From positions 310,001-374,000 of the forward strand of contig JAKBSJ010000001.1 in assembly GCA_021844945.1 (NCBI GenBank): a DNA stretch of 64,000 bases, given 5' to 3'. The position numbers and the translations under genes are program-made. How positions within the stretch are numbered: position 1 is the stretch's first letter; the number at the start of each line of letters is the position of its first letter. The notes below the pieces were generated by a model that was not told the DNA's origin, ran no database searches, and saw only the letters and a program-made list of their open reading frames with translations. This DNA comes from Thermoplasmata archaeon (lineage in GTDB: Archaea > Thermoplasmatota > Thermoplasmata > Lutacidiplasmatales > UBA184). Below are positions 56,426 to 64,000 of this stretch, piece after piece.

Positions 56426-56788
56426 TCACATGTAGCCGAACTGGCGCTTCGCGAAGTCGCTCATCCGCTCGGGGGTCCAGGGGGGATCCCAGACCATCTC
56501 GACGGTCGCCGAGTGGACGTTGGGGACCTTTTCGATCGCGGCTTTGATCTCTTCGGCAAGGATCCCGGCCACCGGGCATCCCGGCGCGGTCAGGGTCATG
56601 CGGAGCGTGACGTCGTCGTCCTTCCAGTCGAAGCCGTAGATGAGCCCGAGGTCGACGATGTTCATCGGGATCTCGGGATCGTAGATCTTCTTCAACTCGG
56701 CCGTCATGAGCACTTCGCGCTCGGAGTACCGCGACGGCACCACGTCGGGAGGACTGGGGTTACTCGGAGAGGGGGTCGCCTCGGCCAT
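56426..56788 (-). CDS. MIP18/SufT-type (DUF59) iron-sulfur assembly factor
   Basis: The 120-aa protein has the DUF59 core: AELKKIYDPEIPMNIVDLGL, TLTAPGCPVAGILAEEI with the conserved Cys, and MVWDPPWTPERMSDFAKRQF. MIP18-family proteins help deliver Fe-S clusters to target proteins. A TATA box (ATATAT, 56811-56816) lies 23-28 bp before the ATG on the minus strand, so the transcript is nearly leaderless. Confidence 0.92.
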   Translation of the reverse strand: MAEATPSPSNPSPPDVVPSRYSEREVLMTAELKKIYDPEIPMNIVDLGLIYGFDWKDDDVTLRMTLTAPGCPVAGILAEEIKAAIEKVPNVHSATVEMVWDPPWTPERMSDFAKRQFGYM

Positions 56789-56810
56789 CGATGACCTAGG
56801 GGAGGGACCG

Positions 56811-56816
56811 ATATAT
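56811..56816 (-). promoter_or_regulatory. TATA box for the MIP18-type gene
   Basis: ATATAT lies 23-28 bp upstream of ATG 56788. A separate box (CTATTAG, 56863-56869) serves the divergent mptA gene 25-31 bp before ATG 56894. Confidence 0.55.
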
Positions 56817-56893
56817 GGCCGTTCCGGGCCTCGTTACTCGGGGCTCAGTTCGCCCGCGAACCCTATTAGCCGGGTGCACCCGTGGAGCGGGAG

Positions 56894-57799
56894 ATGCCGG
56901 ACACCCACGCACTTCCTCCGACTCACGGCCGCTTCGACCTGCGGCGCGTCGGGATCGAAGGGATCCGAAAGCCCATCCATGTGCTACGGGCCGGCCGCGA
57001 TATCGTCCTGAGCACGGAGTTCTCCGTCGCGGTCGACCTCCCCGCATCGCGGAAAGGCTCGGACCTGTCGCGGAACGCCGAGATCCTGGCGGAGATCACG
57101 GAGCGCACGAGCCAACACCCGGTGGGGAGCCTTGAGGCCGCCTGCTCGCAGATCGCGCGGGAGCTGCTCGTTCGACACCCGTCGGCTTCGGAGTCCCAGG
57201 TGGTCGCGAGCGCGGAGTACTTCCTTCGGCAAGGGATCACCCCCGAACGCGAGAGCTACGAGGACTTCCGGCTTCTCGCCGAGAGCCGAGCGTCGCGCGC
57301 GAATGGCTCGGTTCGGATCATGCGAAGCATCGGCGCAGAGGGGGTCGGCATGACGGCATGTCCGTGCGCCATGGAGAGTTGTCGGGAATTGCTGGCCCGG
57401 GAGTTCCCTGAACTCGCGGAACCCCGGTGGAAGGACTTTCCGATGATCTCGCACAATCAGCGTAACCGGACCCGACTCGAGCTGGAGGCGCCCGAAGGCG
57501 TCGACATCGAAGCCGACGACCTGCTCGCAGCGATCGCGAGCGCTCAGTCCTCGCCCACGTTCGCAATCCTGAAACGAGGCGAAGAGGCCCAAGTCGTGCT
57601 GAACGCGCACCGGCGTCCGCGATTCGTGGAGGATGTTCTTCGGGAGCTCCTCGCGGGCCTCCCGGCTCGATTCCCGCACCTGCCGGATGAGGTCGAGGTA
57701 CGTGCCGATACGGTGAGCGAGGAGTCCATTCACAAGTACGACGTACGAGCCTCCCATCGGACGACTCTGGGAGAGCTACGGCGGGCGACCGCGCTTTGA
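56894..57799 (+). CDS. mptA: GTP cyclohydrolase MptA (archaeal FolE2-type)
   Basis: The ~301-aa protein contains FDLRRVGIEGIRKPIHVLR, VDLPASRKGSDLSRNAEIL, the metal-site GMTACPCAMESC (Cys ligand), and ISHNQRNRTRLELEAP with the catalytic His. It opens GTP to a cyclic pyrophosphate, the first step of tetrahydromethanopterin-type pterins in archaea. I chose ATG 56894 on TATA spacing; GTG 56882 gives four more residues. It is followed after 13 bp by an ABC permease gene. Confidence 0.93.
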   Translation: MPDTHALPPTHGRFDLRRVGIEGIRKPIHVLRAGRDIVLSTEFSVAVDLPASRKGSDLSRNAEILAEITERTSQHPVGSLEAACSQIARELLVRHPSASESQVVASAEYFLRQGITPERESYEDFRLLAESRASRANGSVRIMRSIGAEGVGMTACPCAMESCRELLAREFPELAEPRWKDFPMISHNQRNRTRLELEAPEGVDIEADDLLAAIASAQSSPTFAILKRGEEAQVVLNAHRRPRFVEDVLRELLAGLPARFPHLPDEVEVRADTVSEESIHKYDVRASHRTTLGELRRATAL

Positions 57800-57812
57800 G
57801 CGGAGAAGGACG

Positions 57813-59120
57813 ATGCGCACCGCTCTCGATGCCATTCGCCGCCGCCCCGGCCGCTCGGCGCTGACCGCCCTCGGGATTGGTCTCGCCACCGCCCTTGTGG
57901 TCGTGCTTCTCGCGGTCTCAGCGGGAATCCAATCGAGCGCGACCTCATTGGCCGCTCAGAGCGGAGTTGACCTCGTCGTCACAAGCGCCAACACCAGCCT
58001 ATCCTCCGCGACGTTCCCGGTGATCAGCGGAGCGCACTCGCTCGCGTCCGGAATCCCGGCCAACGATACGAATGTCGAGACCGCGAGCCCCTGGCTCGTC
58101 GAGAACATGAGCTTCGGCAACGCCTCGGTATGGGCGAAGGCCAATCAGTCGGCGAACGGCTCGGCGATCCCCTCGACCTGGGCGATCACCACCTCCTATA
58201 CGATTGGCTGGATCCCTTCCGACAACGCCGGCATCGACGTCCCCCCCATCTACTCCGGACCCGGATTCACGTATCCAGGCGACCCGCACTACGCGAACGG
58301 AACCTGGGCGGGAAACGTCCCGAACGAGATCGTCCTCGACCAGGGGCTCGCCGAGATCCTACACGTCAGCCCGGGCCAGCTCGTCTGGATGGGTCAAGGA
58401 ACCCCCGGTGGTCCTTCCGAAGTCCAATCGTGGTACCAGTCCGCCACGCCGTTCCGGGTGGTCGGGATCTCGGGACCGTTCTGGTTGATCCCGTCATCAC
58501 TGCTGGCGTTCACGTACCTTTCGCAGCTCCAATCGATGATCGGAGCCGGCACGCCGGCGAAGGACTACGCGAGCCTTGTCCTCGTGCATCTCTACGACAA
58601 CTCGAACCCCGACGTAGACCGGGACCGTATCGAGGCCGCATACCCCGGCCTCACCGTGTTTACCATCGGCGCGATCCTCGGCGCGGTGCAGGGGGTCGTG
58701 AACCTTTACCGGACCTTTGGTGACATCATCGCGGTCCTCGCGCTCGTCGTTGCCTCCCTCTTCACGACGACGGTGCTGCTGATGAGCGTCGATGACCGGT
58801 CGAACGAGATCGCCGTGCGCCGCGCGATCGGCATCCCTCCCTGGTCGGTCGGGGGGAGCGTCGTGGAGGAGTCCGTGTACTTAGGGCTGATCGGCTTGGC
58901 GATTGGACTTCCGTTGGCCTGGCTCGCCTCCTCCGTGCTGGACCTCGCGCTCGACCGATTCGTTCACGGCCTTCCCGCCGGTTTCACGTTCGTCTCCTTT
59001 CAGCCGTGGGTGATCGCCACCGGCGTCGGTGTCGTTCTCGCGATCGGCCTGATCGCATCGATCGCGCCGGCCGCGCGCGCGGTCACGCTACCGATCGCCT
59101 CGGAGATCCGCGCCCCATGA
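57813..59120 (+). CDS. ABC transporter permease, MacB/FtsX type (first subunit)
   Basis: The 435-aa protein has one N-terminal transmembrane helix (SALTALGIGLATALVVVLLA), a ~250-aa extracytoplasmic domain with many Asn-x-Ser/Thr sites, and three C-terminal helices with the FtsX-type coupling segment DDRSNEIAVRRAIGIPPWS. The MacB/LolC class moves lipids, peptides or drives envelope proteins. It overlaps the next permease by four bases (ATGA). Confidence 0.9.
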   Translation: MRTALDAIRRRPGRSALTALGIGLATALVVVLLAVSAGIQSSATSLAAQSGVDLVVTSANTSLSSATFPVISGAHSLASGIPANDTNVETASPWLVENMSFGNASVWAKANQSANGSAIPSTWAITTSYTIGWIPSDNAGIDVPPIYSGPGFTYPGDPHYANGTWAGNVPNEIVLDQGLAEILHVSPGQLVWMGQGTPGGPSEVQSWYQSATPFRVVGISGPFWLIPSSLLAFTYLSQLQSMIGAGTPAKDYASLVLVHLYDNSNPDVDRDRIEAAYPGLTVFTIGAILGAVQGVVNLYRTFGDIIAVLALVVASLFTTTVLLMSVDDRSNEIAVRRAIGIPPWSVGGSVVEESVYLGLIGLAIGLPLAWLASSVLDLALDRFVHGLPAGFTFVSFQPWVIATGVGVVLAIGLIASIAPAARAVTLPIASEIRAP

Positions 59121-60361
59121 AGCATCGCCGATCCGGCGCGACGCACGCGCGCCTCCAATTGGTGCTCGCGGTGGCCGCCATCGCAGCCGCCGTCGCCCTC
59201 CCCGTCGTGCTCGTCAGTGTCGGGGGCGGGGTCTCCGCCCACGAGTTGAGGTCGGTCCAGAACTCGGGCTACGAGATCACGGTGAACGCGGCGGGAACCC
59301 ATGGGATCGAGGACTCCCATAACCTCGCTTCGTCCATCGGCCACTTGAGCGACGTCGCGGCCGCTTCGCCGGTCCTCACCTTAGAGATCGATGCGTTCCT
59401 CGCCCACGGAGGAGTGTCGGCGATCGAGGCGGATGGAGTGATCCCGGATGCGTTCTCGGCCACGCTGGGACCGCTCGAGAACGGGTTGTTTCCGTCGCCG
59501 CTGCCTCTCGGAGACCCTACGGACATGGTCCACTACGACAACGGGACCTACAACGGGACCCCGACCGACTCGGTTCTGCTCGCCTACCCCTTCGCCGTCA
59601 CGAGCGGGATCGCCCTCGGCCAGTCGATCCTGCTCGGTCCGAGCTCCAACCGGACGCTCGCGACCCCGTTCACGGTCACCGGAACCTTCAACATCAGCGC
59701 CTCCGGGTTCGGCGCCACGACGATCTTCACGGCGCTCCTGCCGCTTTCCGACCTGCAGGTGATGGGAGGTCTTGCCCGGGGGAGCGGGGGCTCGAGCCTC
59801 TTGGACGCTTCTGATGAGATCCAAGTTGCGCTCGTCCGGTCCGCGACGACCGACCCCTCGGTCATCTCCCGGGTGGCCGAAGAGATCCACGATCTCGTAC
59901 CGTACTACGGGGTCACGACCCAGCTGCAGGAGTCGCAGCAGCTCCAGTCGGCCAGCGCGATCCTGACCGGATTCTACCTCGCGCTCTCGTCGGTGGGGCT
60001 GACCGTCGGCCTCTTCTTCCTGGCGATCATCCTCGTGCGACGTGTCGAGCTTCAGCGGCGATCGATTGGCATCCGACGGGCGATCGGCTTGCCGCCACGA
60101 GAGATCGCGGGTGGGATCGCGGTTCAGGCCGTCGCCCTGGCCGCATTAGGTGTGGGCATCGGAGCCTTCACGGGGTACGTCATCATCTCTCTCCTTGCGA
60201 CCTATGCCGGGGGCGCGGTGGCCGAGGCCGCCTCGCTCGCCACCTACAACCCGGAGATCCTCGGGGCGATCGGCGCGGGGGTGCTTGTGCTCGCCGCGCT
60301 CGTGAGCCTGCTCGCGAGCCGCAGCGCCCTTCGCCTCAACATCCCGGAGGCGCTGCGGTGA
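59117..60361 (+). CDS. ABC transporter permease, MacB/FtsX type (second subunit)
   Basis: The 414-aa protein repeats the layout of its neighbour: an N-terminal helix (VLAVAAIAAAVALPVVLV), a large outer domain (VSAHELRSVQNSGYEITVNA onward) and C-terminal helices with the coupling segment VELQRRSIGIRRAIGLPPRE. The two permeases have low similarity outside this segment, so they likely form a heterodimer. It overlaps the ATPase gene by four bases (GTGA). Confidence 0.9.
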   Translation: MKHRRSGATHARLQLVLAVAAIAAAVALPVVLVSVGGGVSAHELRSVQNSGYEITVNAAGTHGIEDSHNLASSIGHLSDVAAASPVLTLEIDAFLAHGGVSAIEADGVIPDAFSATLGPLENGLFPSPLPLGDPTDMVHYDNGTYNGTPTDSVLLAYPFAVTSGIALGQSILLGPSSNRTLATPFTVTGTFNISASGFGATTIFTALLPLSDLQVMGGLARGSGGSSLLDASDEIQVALVRSATTDPSVISRVAEEIHDLVPYYGVTTQLQESQQLQSASAILTGFYLALSSVGLTVGLFFLAIILVRRVELQRRSIGIRRAIGLPPREIAGGIAVQAVALAALGVGIGAFTGYVIISLLATYAGGAVAEAASLATYNPEILGAIGAGVLVLAALVSLLASRSALRLNIPEALR

Positions 60362-61050
60362 ACGCCCCGGCCATCGAGCTGGTGGGGGTCTCCAAGAGGT
60401 ACGAGGGCCTCGGCGAGCCCGTCATTGCGTTGCGGAACGTGACCGGCTCGATCCCTGCGGGCGAGTACGTCTCGGTCGAGGGACCGAGCGGGTGCGGAAA
60501 GACGACCCTGCTCAACTTGCTCGGGCTCCTCGACGTTCCCAGCGAGGGAGAGATCCGCTGGGATGGTCGTGCCATTGCGGCGCGTACGGAGCGCGAGCGC
60601 TCGCGCCTACGGCTCTCAAGCATCGGGTTCATCTTTCAGAGGTTCTACCTCTTGCCAACGTTGACCGCGACCGAGAACGTCGCGCTCCCGATGCGCGCGG
60701 CCGGGATGCCGCGCGCGGAGCGGGACGAACGCGCCCACCGGCTTCTTCGGGAGATGGGACTTTCCCACCGGTTCGACGCGCTGCCCCACCAGCTCTCCGG
60801 GGGAGAGGAGCAACGCGTCGCGATTGCGCGTGCCTTGGCGAACGAGCCCGGGCTCCTCCTCGCCGACGAGCCGACCGGTGAGTTGGACCGCGCCGCGACC
60901 GACGTCGTTCTCCGCTTGCTGGAGGCCGCGCGAGAACGCGCCCGAGCCACGCTGGTGGTTGTGACCCACAACCCGCTCGTCGCAGCGCGAGCGAGGCGGC
61001 ACCTCCGCCTCGAGGACGGGATGGTCGTCCAAGACCGACAGGAGGCCTAG
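60358..61050 (+). CDS. ABC transporter ATPase (MacB/LolD type)
   Basis: The 230-aa ATPase has Walker A GPSGCGKTTLLNLLG, the Q-loop segment IGFIFQRFYLLPTLTATENV, signature LSGGEEQRVAIARALANEP, Walker B LLLADEPTGELDRAA and the H-loop VVTHNP. The LLPTLTATENV and Walker B region are typical of the MacB/LolD group that partners FtsX permeases. The signature has Glu-Glu where most have Q-Q. The start is GTG 60358; it stops two bases before the ABCE1 start. Confidence 0.92.
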   Translation: MNAPAIELVGVSKRYEGLGEPVIALRNVTGSIPAGEYVSVEGPSGCGKTTLLNLLGLLDVPSEGEIRWDGRAIAARTERERSRLRLSSIGFIFQRFYLLPTLTATENVALPMRAAGMPRAERDERAHRLLREMGLSHRFDALPHQLSGGEEQRVAIARALANEPGLLLADEPTGELDRAATDVVLRLLEAARERARATLVVVTHNPLVAARARRHLRLEDGMVVQDRQEA

Positions 61051-61052
61051 CC

Positions 61053-62831
61053 GTGGCCCGCATCGCCATCCTCCTCTCGGACCGCTGTCACCCGAAGGAA
61101 TGCCAGTGGGAATGCGCGGACTACTGTCCCGTCAACCGGATGCAGCAGGAATGCATCATCGAGGGCGCGACCGGCCAGCCAGTCATCTCCGAGACCTTGT
61201 GCATCGGATGCGGCATCTGCATCCACAAGTGCCCGTTCGATGCCATCAAGATCCTCAACACCCCCGAGGCGGACGAATCCGAGATCATCCACCGCTACGG
61301 CTACAACGGCTTCCGGCTCTATCGGTTGCCCGCACCCCCCTCCCACGGTATCACGGGGATCCTCGGACCGAACGGGACGGGCAAGTCGACCGCGTTGCGC
61401 ATCATCGCGGGGACCGAGGTGCCCAACCTGGGAGACTACGAGCATCCGGGGACTTGGGAGGCCGTCTGCGAGCGGTATCGGAGAACCGGGCTTCACGCCC
61501 ACTTCGAGAGGATCCGAAAGGGTCAGCTGAGGATCGCGTTCAAGCCGCAGTACGTCGATTCGCTCGCCGACACCCGGGAGACGGTCGCGGAATATGTGCT
61601 GGGCGGGGGCGCCCGGGGAGCCGCGGTCCTCGACGAACTGGGTCTTAGCCGGAGGAAGGACCGACGACTCTCCGAGATCGCCGGGGGGGAACTCCAGCTC
61701 GCGGCGATCGGGCGCGCGCTGGCGACCGACGCGGACCTGTACTTGTTCGACGAACCGTCCGGATATCTCGACATCGTTCACCGGCTGCAGGTCGCGCGGG
61801 TCCTCCATCGGCTCGGGGCGGAGCGCAGCGTGCTCGTCGTGGAGCATGATCTGGCCCTGCTCGACTACCTCGCCGACCAAGCGCATCTGCTCTACGGAGC
61901 GCCCGCGGCGTTCGGGGTCGTGACCGCTGCGATGCCGATGCGGGCGGCGATCAACACGTACTTGAACGGTTACTTGAAAACGGAGAACGTCCGGTTCCGG
62001 GAGGAGCCGGTGCGGTTCGTCGCGCACCCGCCGAAGCCGGCGAGTCGTCTCGATACGCTCGTCGCGTTCCCGGAGCTGGAGAAGCGATTCGAAAAGTTCC
62101 ACCTCAAGGTCGGAGCCGGTCGGCTCGCCCGCGGGGAAACGGTGGGGGTCGTCGGGCCGAACGCGACCGGCAAGACCACGTTCGTCCGGATGCTCGCCGG
62201 TGCGGAAACCCCGACCCGGGGTACCCTGCCAGGAACGGTTACGGTCAGTTACAAGCCGCAGTACCTCCGGGCGACCCAGTCCGCAAGTCTCCGCGAGCGA
62301 GCCGCAGCGCTCGCCGGCGATCCTACCTTCGATACCGGGACGTTTGAGCGCGAGCTCGTCCCCGGCCTCCACCTCGAGGAGGTGATGGACGTGGCCCTCA
62401 CCGATCTCTCGGGAGGGGAGCTCCAGCGGGCGGCGGTCGCGCTCGCGCTCGCCCGCCCGGCCACGCTCTATCTCTTGGACGAGCCGTCGGCGTACCTTGA
62501 TTCCGACGAGCGGATGTCGATGGCGAAGCTCATTCGCCGCCAGGTCGAGCGCCAGGCGGTCAGTGCGCTCGTCGTTGACCACGACGTCTACTTCCTCGAT
62601 CTCGCATCGGATGCGTTGATGGTCTTCTCCGACGACGGCTCGGACGGCTCGCGCGGGGTCGGGGCCGGCCCGTTCCCGATGCGGGAGGGAATGAACCGTC
62701 TCCTGCGCGACGTCCAGGTCACGTTCCGTCGCGACGCGGAAACCCTGCGTCCGAGGATCAACCAGGAGGGCTCGGCACTCGACCGGGAGCAGCGGTCCGC
62801 GGGCGAGTACTATTACGAACCGGCTGCCTGA
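61053..62831 (+). CDS. abce1: Ribosome recycling factor ABCE1 (Rli1)
   Basis: The 592-aa protein has an N-terminal ferredoxin-like domain with two 4Fe-4S sites (CHPKECQWECADYC and CIGCGICIHKCPFDAI). Two ABC ATPase domains follow: ILGPNGTGKSTALRIIAG and VVGPNATGKTTFVRMLAG, with signatures SEIAGGELQLAAIG and TDLSGGELQRAAVALA. It splits ribosomes after termination. The start is GTG 61053, two bases after the ABC exporter ATPase stop, an unusual operon position. Confidence 0.96.
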   Translation: MARIAILLSDRCHPKECQWECADYCPVNRMQQECIIEGATGQPVISETLCIGCGICIHKCPFDAIKILNTPEADESEIIHRYGYNGFRLYRLPAPPSHGITGILGPNGTGKSTALRIIAGTEVPNLGDYEHPGTWEAVCERYRRTGLHAHFERIRKGQLRIAFKPQYVDSLADTRETVAEYVLGGGARGAAVLDELGLSRRKDRRLSEIAGGELQLAAIGRALATDADLYLFDEPSGYLDIVHRLQVARVLHRLGAERSVLVVEHDLALLDYLADQAHLLYGAPAAFGVVTAAMPMRAAINTYLNGYLKTENVRFREEPVRFVAHPPKPASRLDTLVAFPELEKRFEKFHLKVGAGRLARGETVGVVGPNATGKTTFVRMLAGAETPTRGTLPGTVTVSYKPQYLRATQSASLRERAAALAGDPTFDTGTFERELVPGLHLEEVMDVALTDLSGGELQRAAVALALARPATLYLLDEPSAYLDSDERMSMAKLIRRQVERQAVSALVVDHDVYFLDLASDALMVFSDDGSDGSRGVGAGPFPMREGMNRLLRDVQVTFRRDAETLRPRINQEGSALDREQRSAGEYYYEPAA

Positions 62832-62885
62832 CGCGAGGTCGTGCGGGCCCGATTTGTTTAACTCGACTGCCCGGTTCTCCCGTTC

Positions 62886-63464
62886 GTGGCGCCCGCGGAA
62901 GCGAGTGCGGCGACGTTGCCCGTCACCTCCCATATCGACGAAACCGGAAGGTACCGGGTCGGCGCCAACCTCTCGTGGACGGTCGTCGGGGTCTATGTCG
63001 TGCTCGCGATCCTTCTGGCGGTCATTCTGCCCAAGTCCACGGTGGCGGTCTGGGGCATCGTCGTCATCCTCGTCCTACTGCTCTTCTTCCTCGCCCGTTA
63101 CCTCTCGACGGCCTACTGGATCGACTCGGACCACCTCACCGCGTTCCGGTTGGTCGGCGGGCGTCGGATCCGTCTCGAGGAGGTCCGGCGGATCGAAACC
63201 GCGAGCTTGCGCGAGCTCTCTCCGACCGGGTTCTTCGGGTCCTGGGGATACCGCGGCCGGATGTGGAGCCCGGTGATCGGAAATTTTGACAGCGTTCAGA
63301 CGAACACGAAGGGTATCATGGTGTACGCCGGCCCGACGCCCCTGTACATCACTCCCAAACACCAGGACGAATTCTTGCGCGAGCTCTCTCGCCGCGTGCG
63401 CTCCTATCGGGGACCACTCGAAGTGGACCACGGGGCGCCCGCGGCCCCGCCGGGGCCGTCCTGA
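62886..63464 (+). CDS. Membrane protein with a bacterial-PH-like domain
   Basis: The 192-aa protein has two adjacent transmembrane helices (VVGVYVVLAILLAVIL and VAVWGIVVILVLLLFFLA). A PH-like domain follows (YWIDSDHLTAFRLVGGRRIR and LEEVRRIETASL, then MVYAGPTPLYITPKHQDEFL), as in YdbS/bPH membrane proteins. Function unknown. The start is GTG 62886 with an AT-rich box (TTTGTTTAAC near 62852-62861) 25-34 bp upstream. Confidence 0.7.
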   Translation: MAPAEASAATLPVTSHIDETGRYRVGANLSWTVVGVYVVLAILLAVILPKSTVAVWGIVVILVLLLFFLARYLSTAYWIDSDHLTAFRLVGGRRIRLEEVRRIETASLRELSPTGFFGSWGYRGRMWSPVIGNFDSVQTNTKGIMVYAGPTPLYITPKHQDEFLRELSRRVRSYRGPLEVDHGAPAAPPGPS

Positions 63465-63500
63465 GGCGTACGCTCGCTTCGTCCGCGGGCTCGGGGTCGC

Positions 63501-64000
63501 CTACCTGAGATGGATAAGGTGCGTGCAGTGCATCCCGCCACGGGCGATCGAGTCCTGAAGGTCGACCGGCTCCTTTCCCAGGAGTTCTTGCGTCAAGTGC
63601 TGGTCGAAGACGTTGCACATGAGATACGTGTGAGAGAGCGCGTTCCGGCGGAAGATGCAGTTCGTCCGGACGATGCGCGTCGTGCCGTCGGGTAGTCGCT
63701 CCATCGAGCAGCCGAAGCCAAAGTCGTTCAACACCCGGACCAAGCGCCGGGTACGTTCCTCGGTCGTGCCACCGGGCGGGATGTTCGCCGTGATCGAGCG
63801 CGCGACCTTGCGAGCCGCCGCGGCGAGGAGCAGCTTGGCCGCGCCTTCCCCTTGGGTGGATAGGATCTCCTCGATGACCGCGTCGAGCAGCAGATTGTAC
63901 TTCTTCGGGAACAGCTCCTGGCCCTCGCCGGTGAGATGGTAGCGCTTGCGGGGCCGGCCCACCCCCTCCTTGCAGAACGCCGGGACGACATACCCCCGTT
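63501..64000 (-). CDS. COG2345/SufR-like winged-helix regulator with metal-binding cysteines (5' end outside window)
   Basis: The frame is open to the window edge, so the N-terminal HTH is incomplete. Visible are GVGRPRKRYHLTGEGQELFP (wing and linker of the DeoR/ArsR-type HTH), a helical middle, and a C-terminal part with Cys at FGCSME, TNCIFRRN, YLMCNVF and GMHCTHL. The Cys-x13-Cys pair and the final Cys recall the Fe-S-sensing SufR group. It probably represses genes in response to Fe-S or redox state; targets unknown. Confidence 0.8.
   Translation of the reverse strand, partial: RGYVVPAFCKEGVGRPRKRYHLTGEGQELFPKKYNLLLDAVIEEILSTQGEGAAKLLLAAAARKVARSITANIPPGGTTEERTRRLVRVLNDFGFGCSMERLPDGTTRIVRTNCIFRRNALSHTYLMCNVFDQHLTQELLGKEPVDLQDSIARGGMHCTHLIHLR

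Noticed and set aside
61047-62933. A 628-codon open frame antisense to abce1
   Set aside because: Long antisense frames are expected in GC-rich coding DNA. The opposite strand encodes a complete ABCE1 with all motifs.
1-64000. CRISPR array, rRNA operon, insertion sequence or prophage
   Set aside because: No regularly spaced repeats, no rRNA signatures, and no transposase, integrase or capsid-like ORF were found on either strand.

Overview
The window is 64 kb of GC-rich (roughly 60-65% by eye), gene-dense archaeal chromosome. The archaeal assignment rests on TFB, aIF6, ribosomal proteins S17e, S19e, L31e and L39e, PDCD5, Gar1, ABCE1, RFC large subunit, Dph6, TrmG10, MptA and an Hjc-like resolvase. 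Many genes have a TATA box 25-32 bp before the start codon and little or no leader. The operon S19e-PDCD5-L39e-L31e-aIF6 is typical of Euryarchaeota, and a high-GC member of Thermoplasmatota is the most likely source (inference, not proven here). I see no rRNA, CRISPR array, transposon or phage gene.

Layout. 1-3 kb: end of a membrane-anchored surface protein, a GT2 glycosyltransferase fused to a nucleotidyltransferase, and a small membrane protein. 3.7-9 kb: GltD-like flavoprotein, DEAD-box helicase, MscS channel coupled to a GT4 glycosyltransferase. 9-16 kb: radical SAM enzyme, GH15 glucoamylase-like hydrolase, TauE/DUF1634 pair, phosphosugar mutase, Mut7-C protein. 16-20 kb: TrmG10, membrane metalloprotease, small conserved proteins, CoA-biosynthesis PPAT. 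20-27 kb: translation and transcription block (S17e, aIF6, L31e, L39e, PDCD5, S19e; then Ubl-Gar1-TFB and PurN), with a MobA-like/XdhC pair between. 27-31 kb: tRNA-Ser(CGA), sugar isomerase, GT4, a frameshifted EVE gene, HD hydrolase. 31-39 kb: an accessory-looking island of zinc-finger proteins (TPR with a RING-like finger, membrane protein, zinc-ribbon protein, SPFH with three ribbons, a two-ribbon protein) facing an AAA+ ATPase. 39-46 kb: lipid/acyl-CoA genes (thiolase homologue, DUF35, HADH, SCP2, acyl-CoA synthetase), tRNA-Ser(GCT), PIN, hydrolase, Nudix. 46-57 kb: urocanase, tRNA-Thr, CinA-like, ZIP-like, peroxiredoxin, AKR homologue, RFC large subunit, Dph6, OsmC, methyltransferase, MarC, DUF1684, MIP18-type Fe-S factor. 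57-64 kb: MptA, a three-gene FtsX/MacB-type ABC module running into ABCE1, a PH-like membrane protein, and a COG2345 regulator cut by the window edge.

The most notable observations are these. Both tRNA-Ser genes carry a 31-32 nt intron at the same unusual place in the T-loop. The 31-39 kb zinc-ribbon/SPFH/AAA+ island resembles bacterial envelope-stress modules but lacks PspA. The RFC large subunit has a roughly 80-residue insertion with a GH42-like motif. Three divergent gene pairs share one symmetric TATA box, and five convergent pairs overlap by exactly four bases at their stop codons. Several enzymes of known families lack hallmark catalytic residues (thiolase Cys, AKR Asp/Tyr/His, ZIP His).
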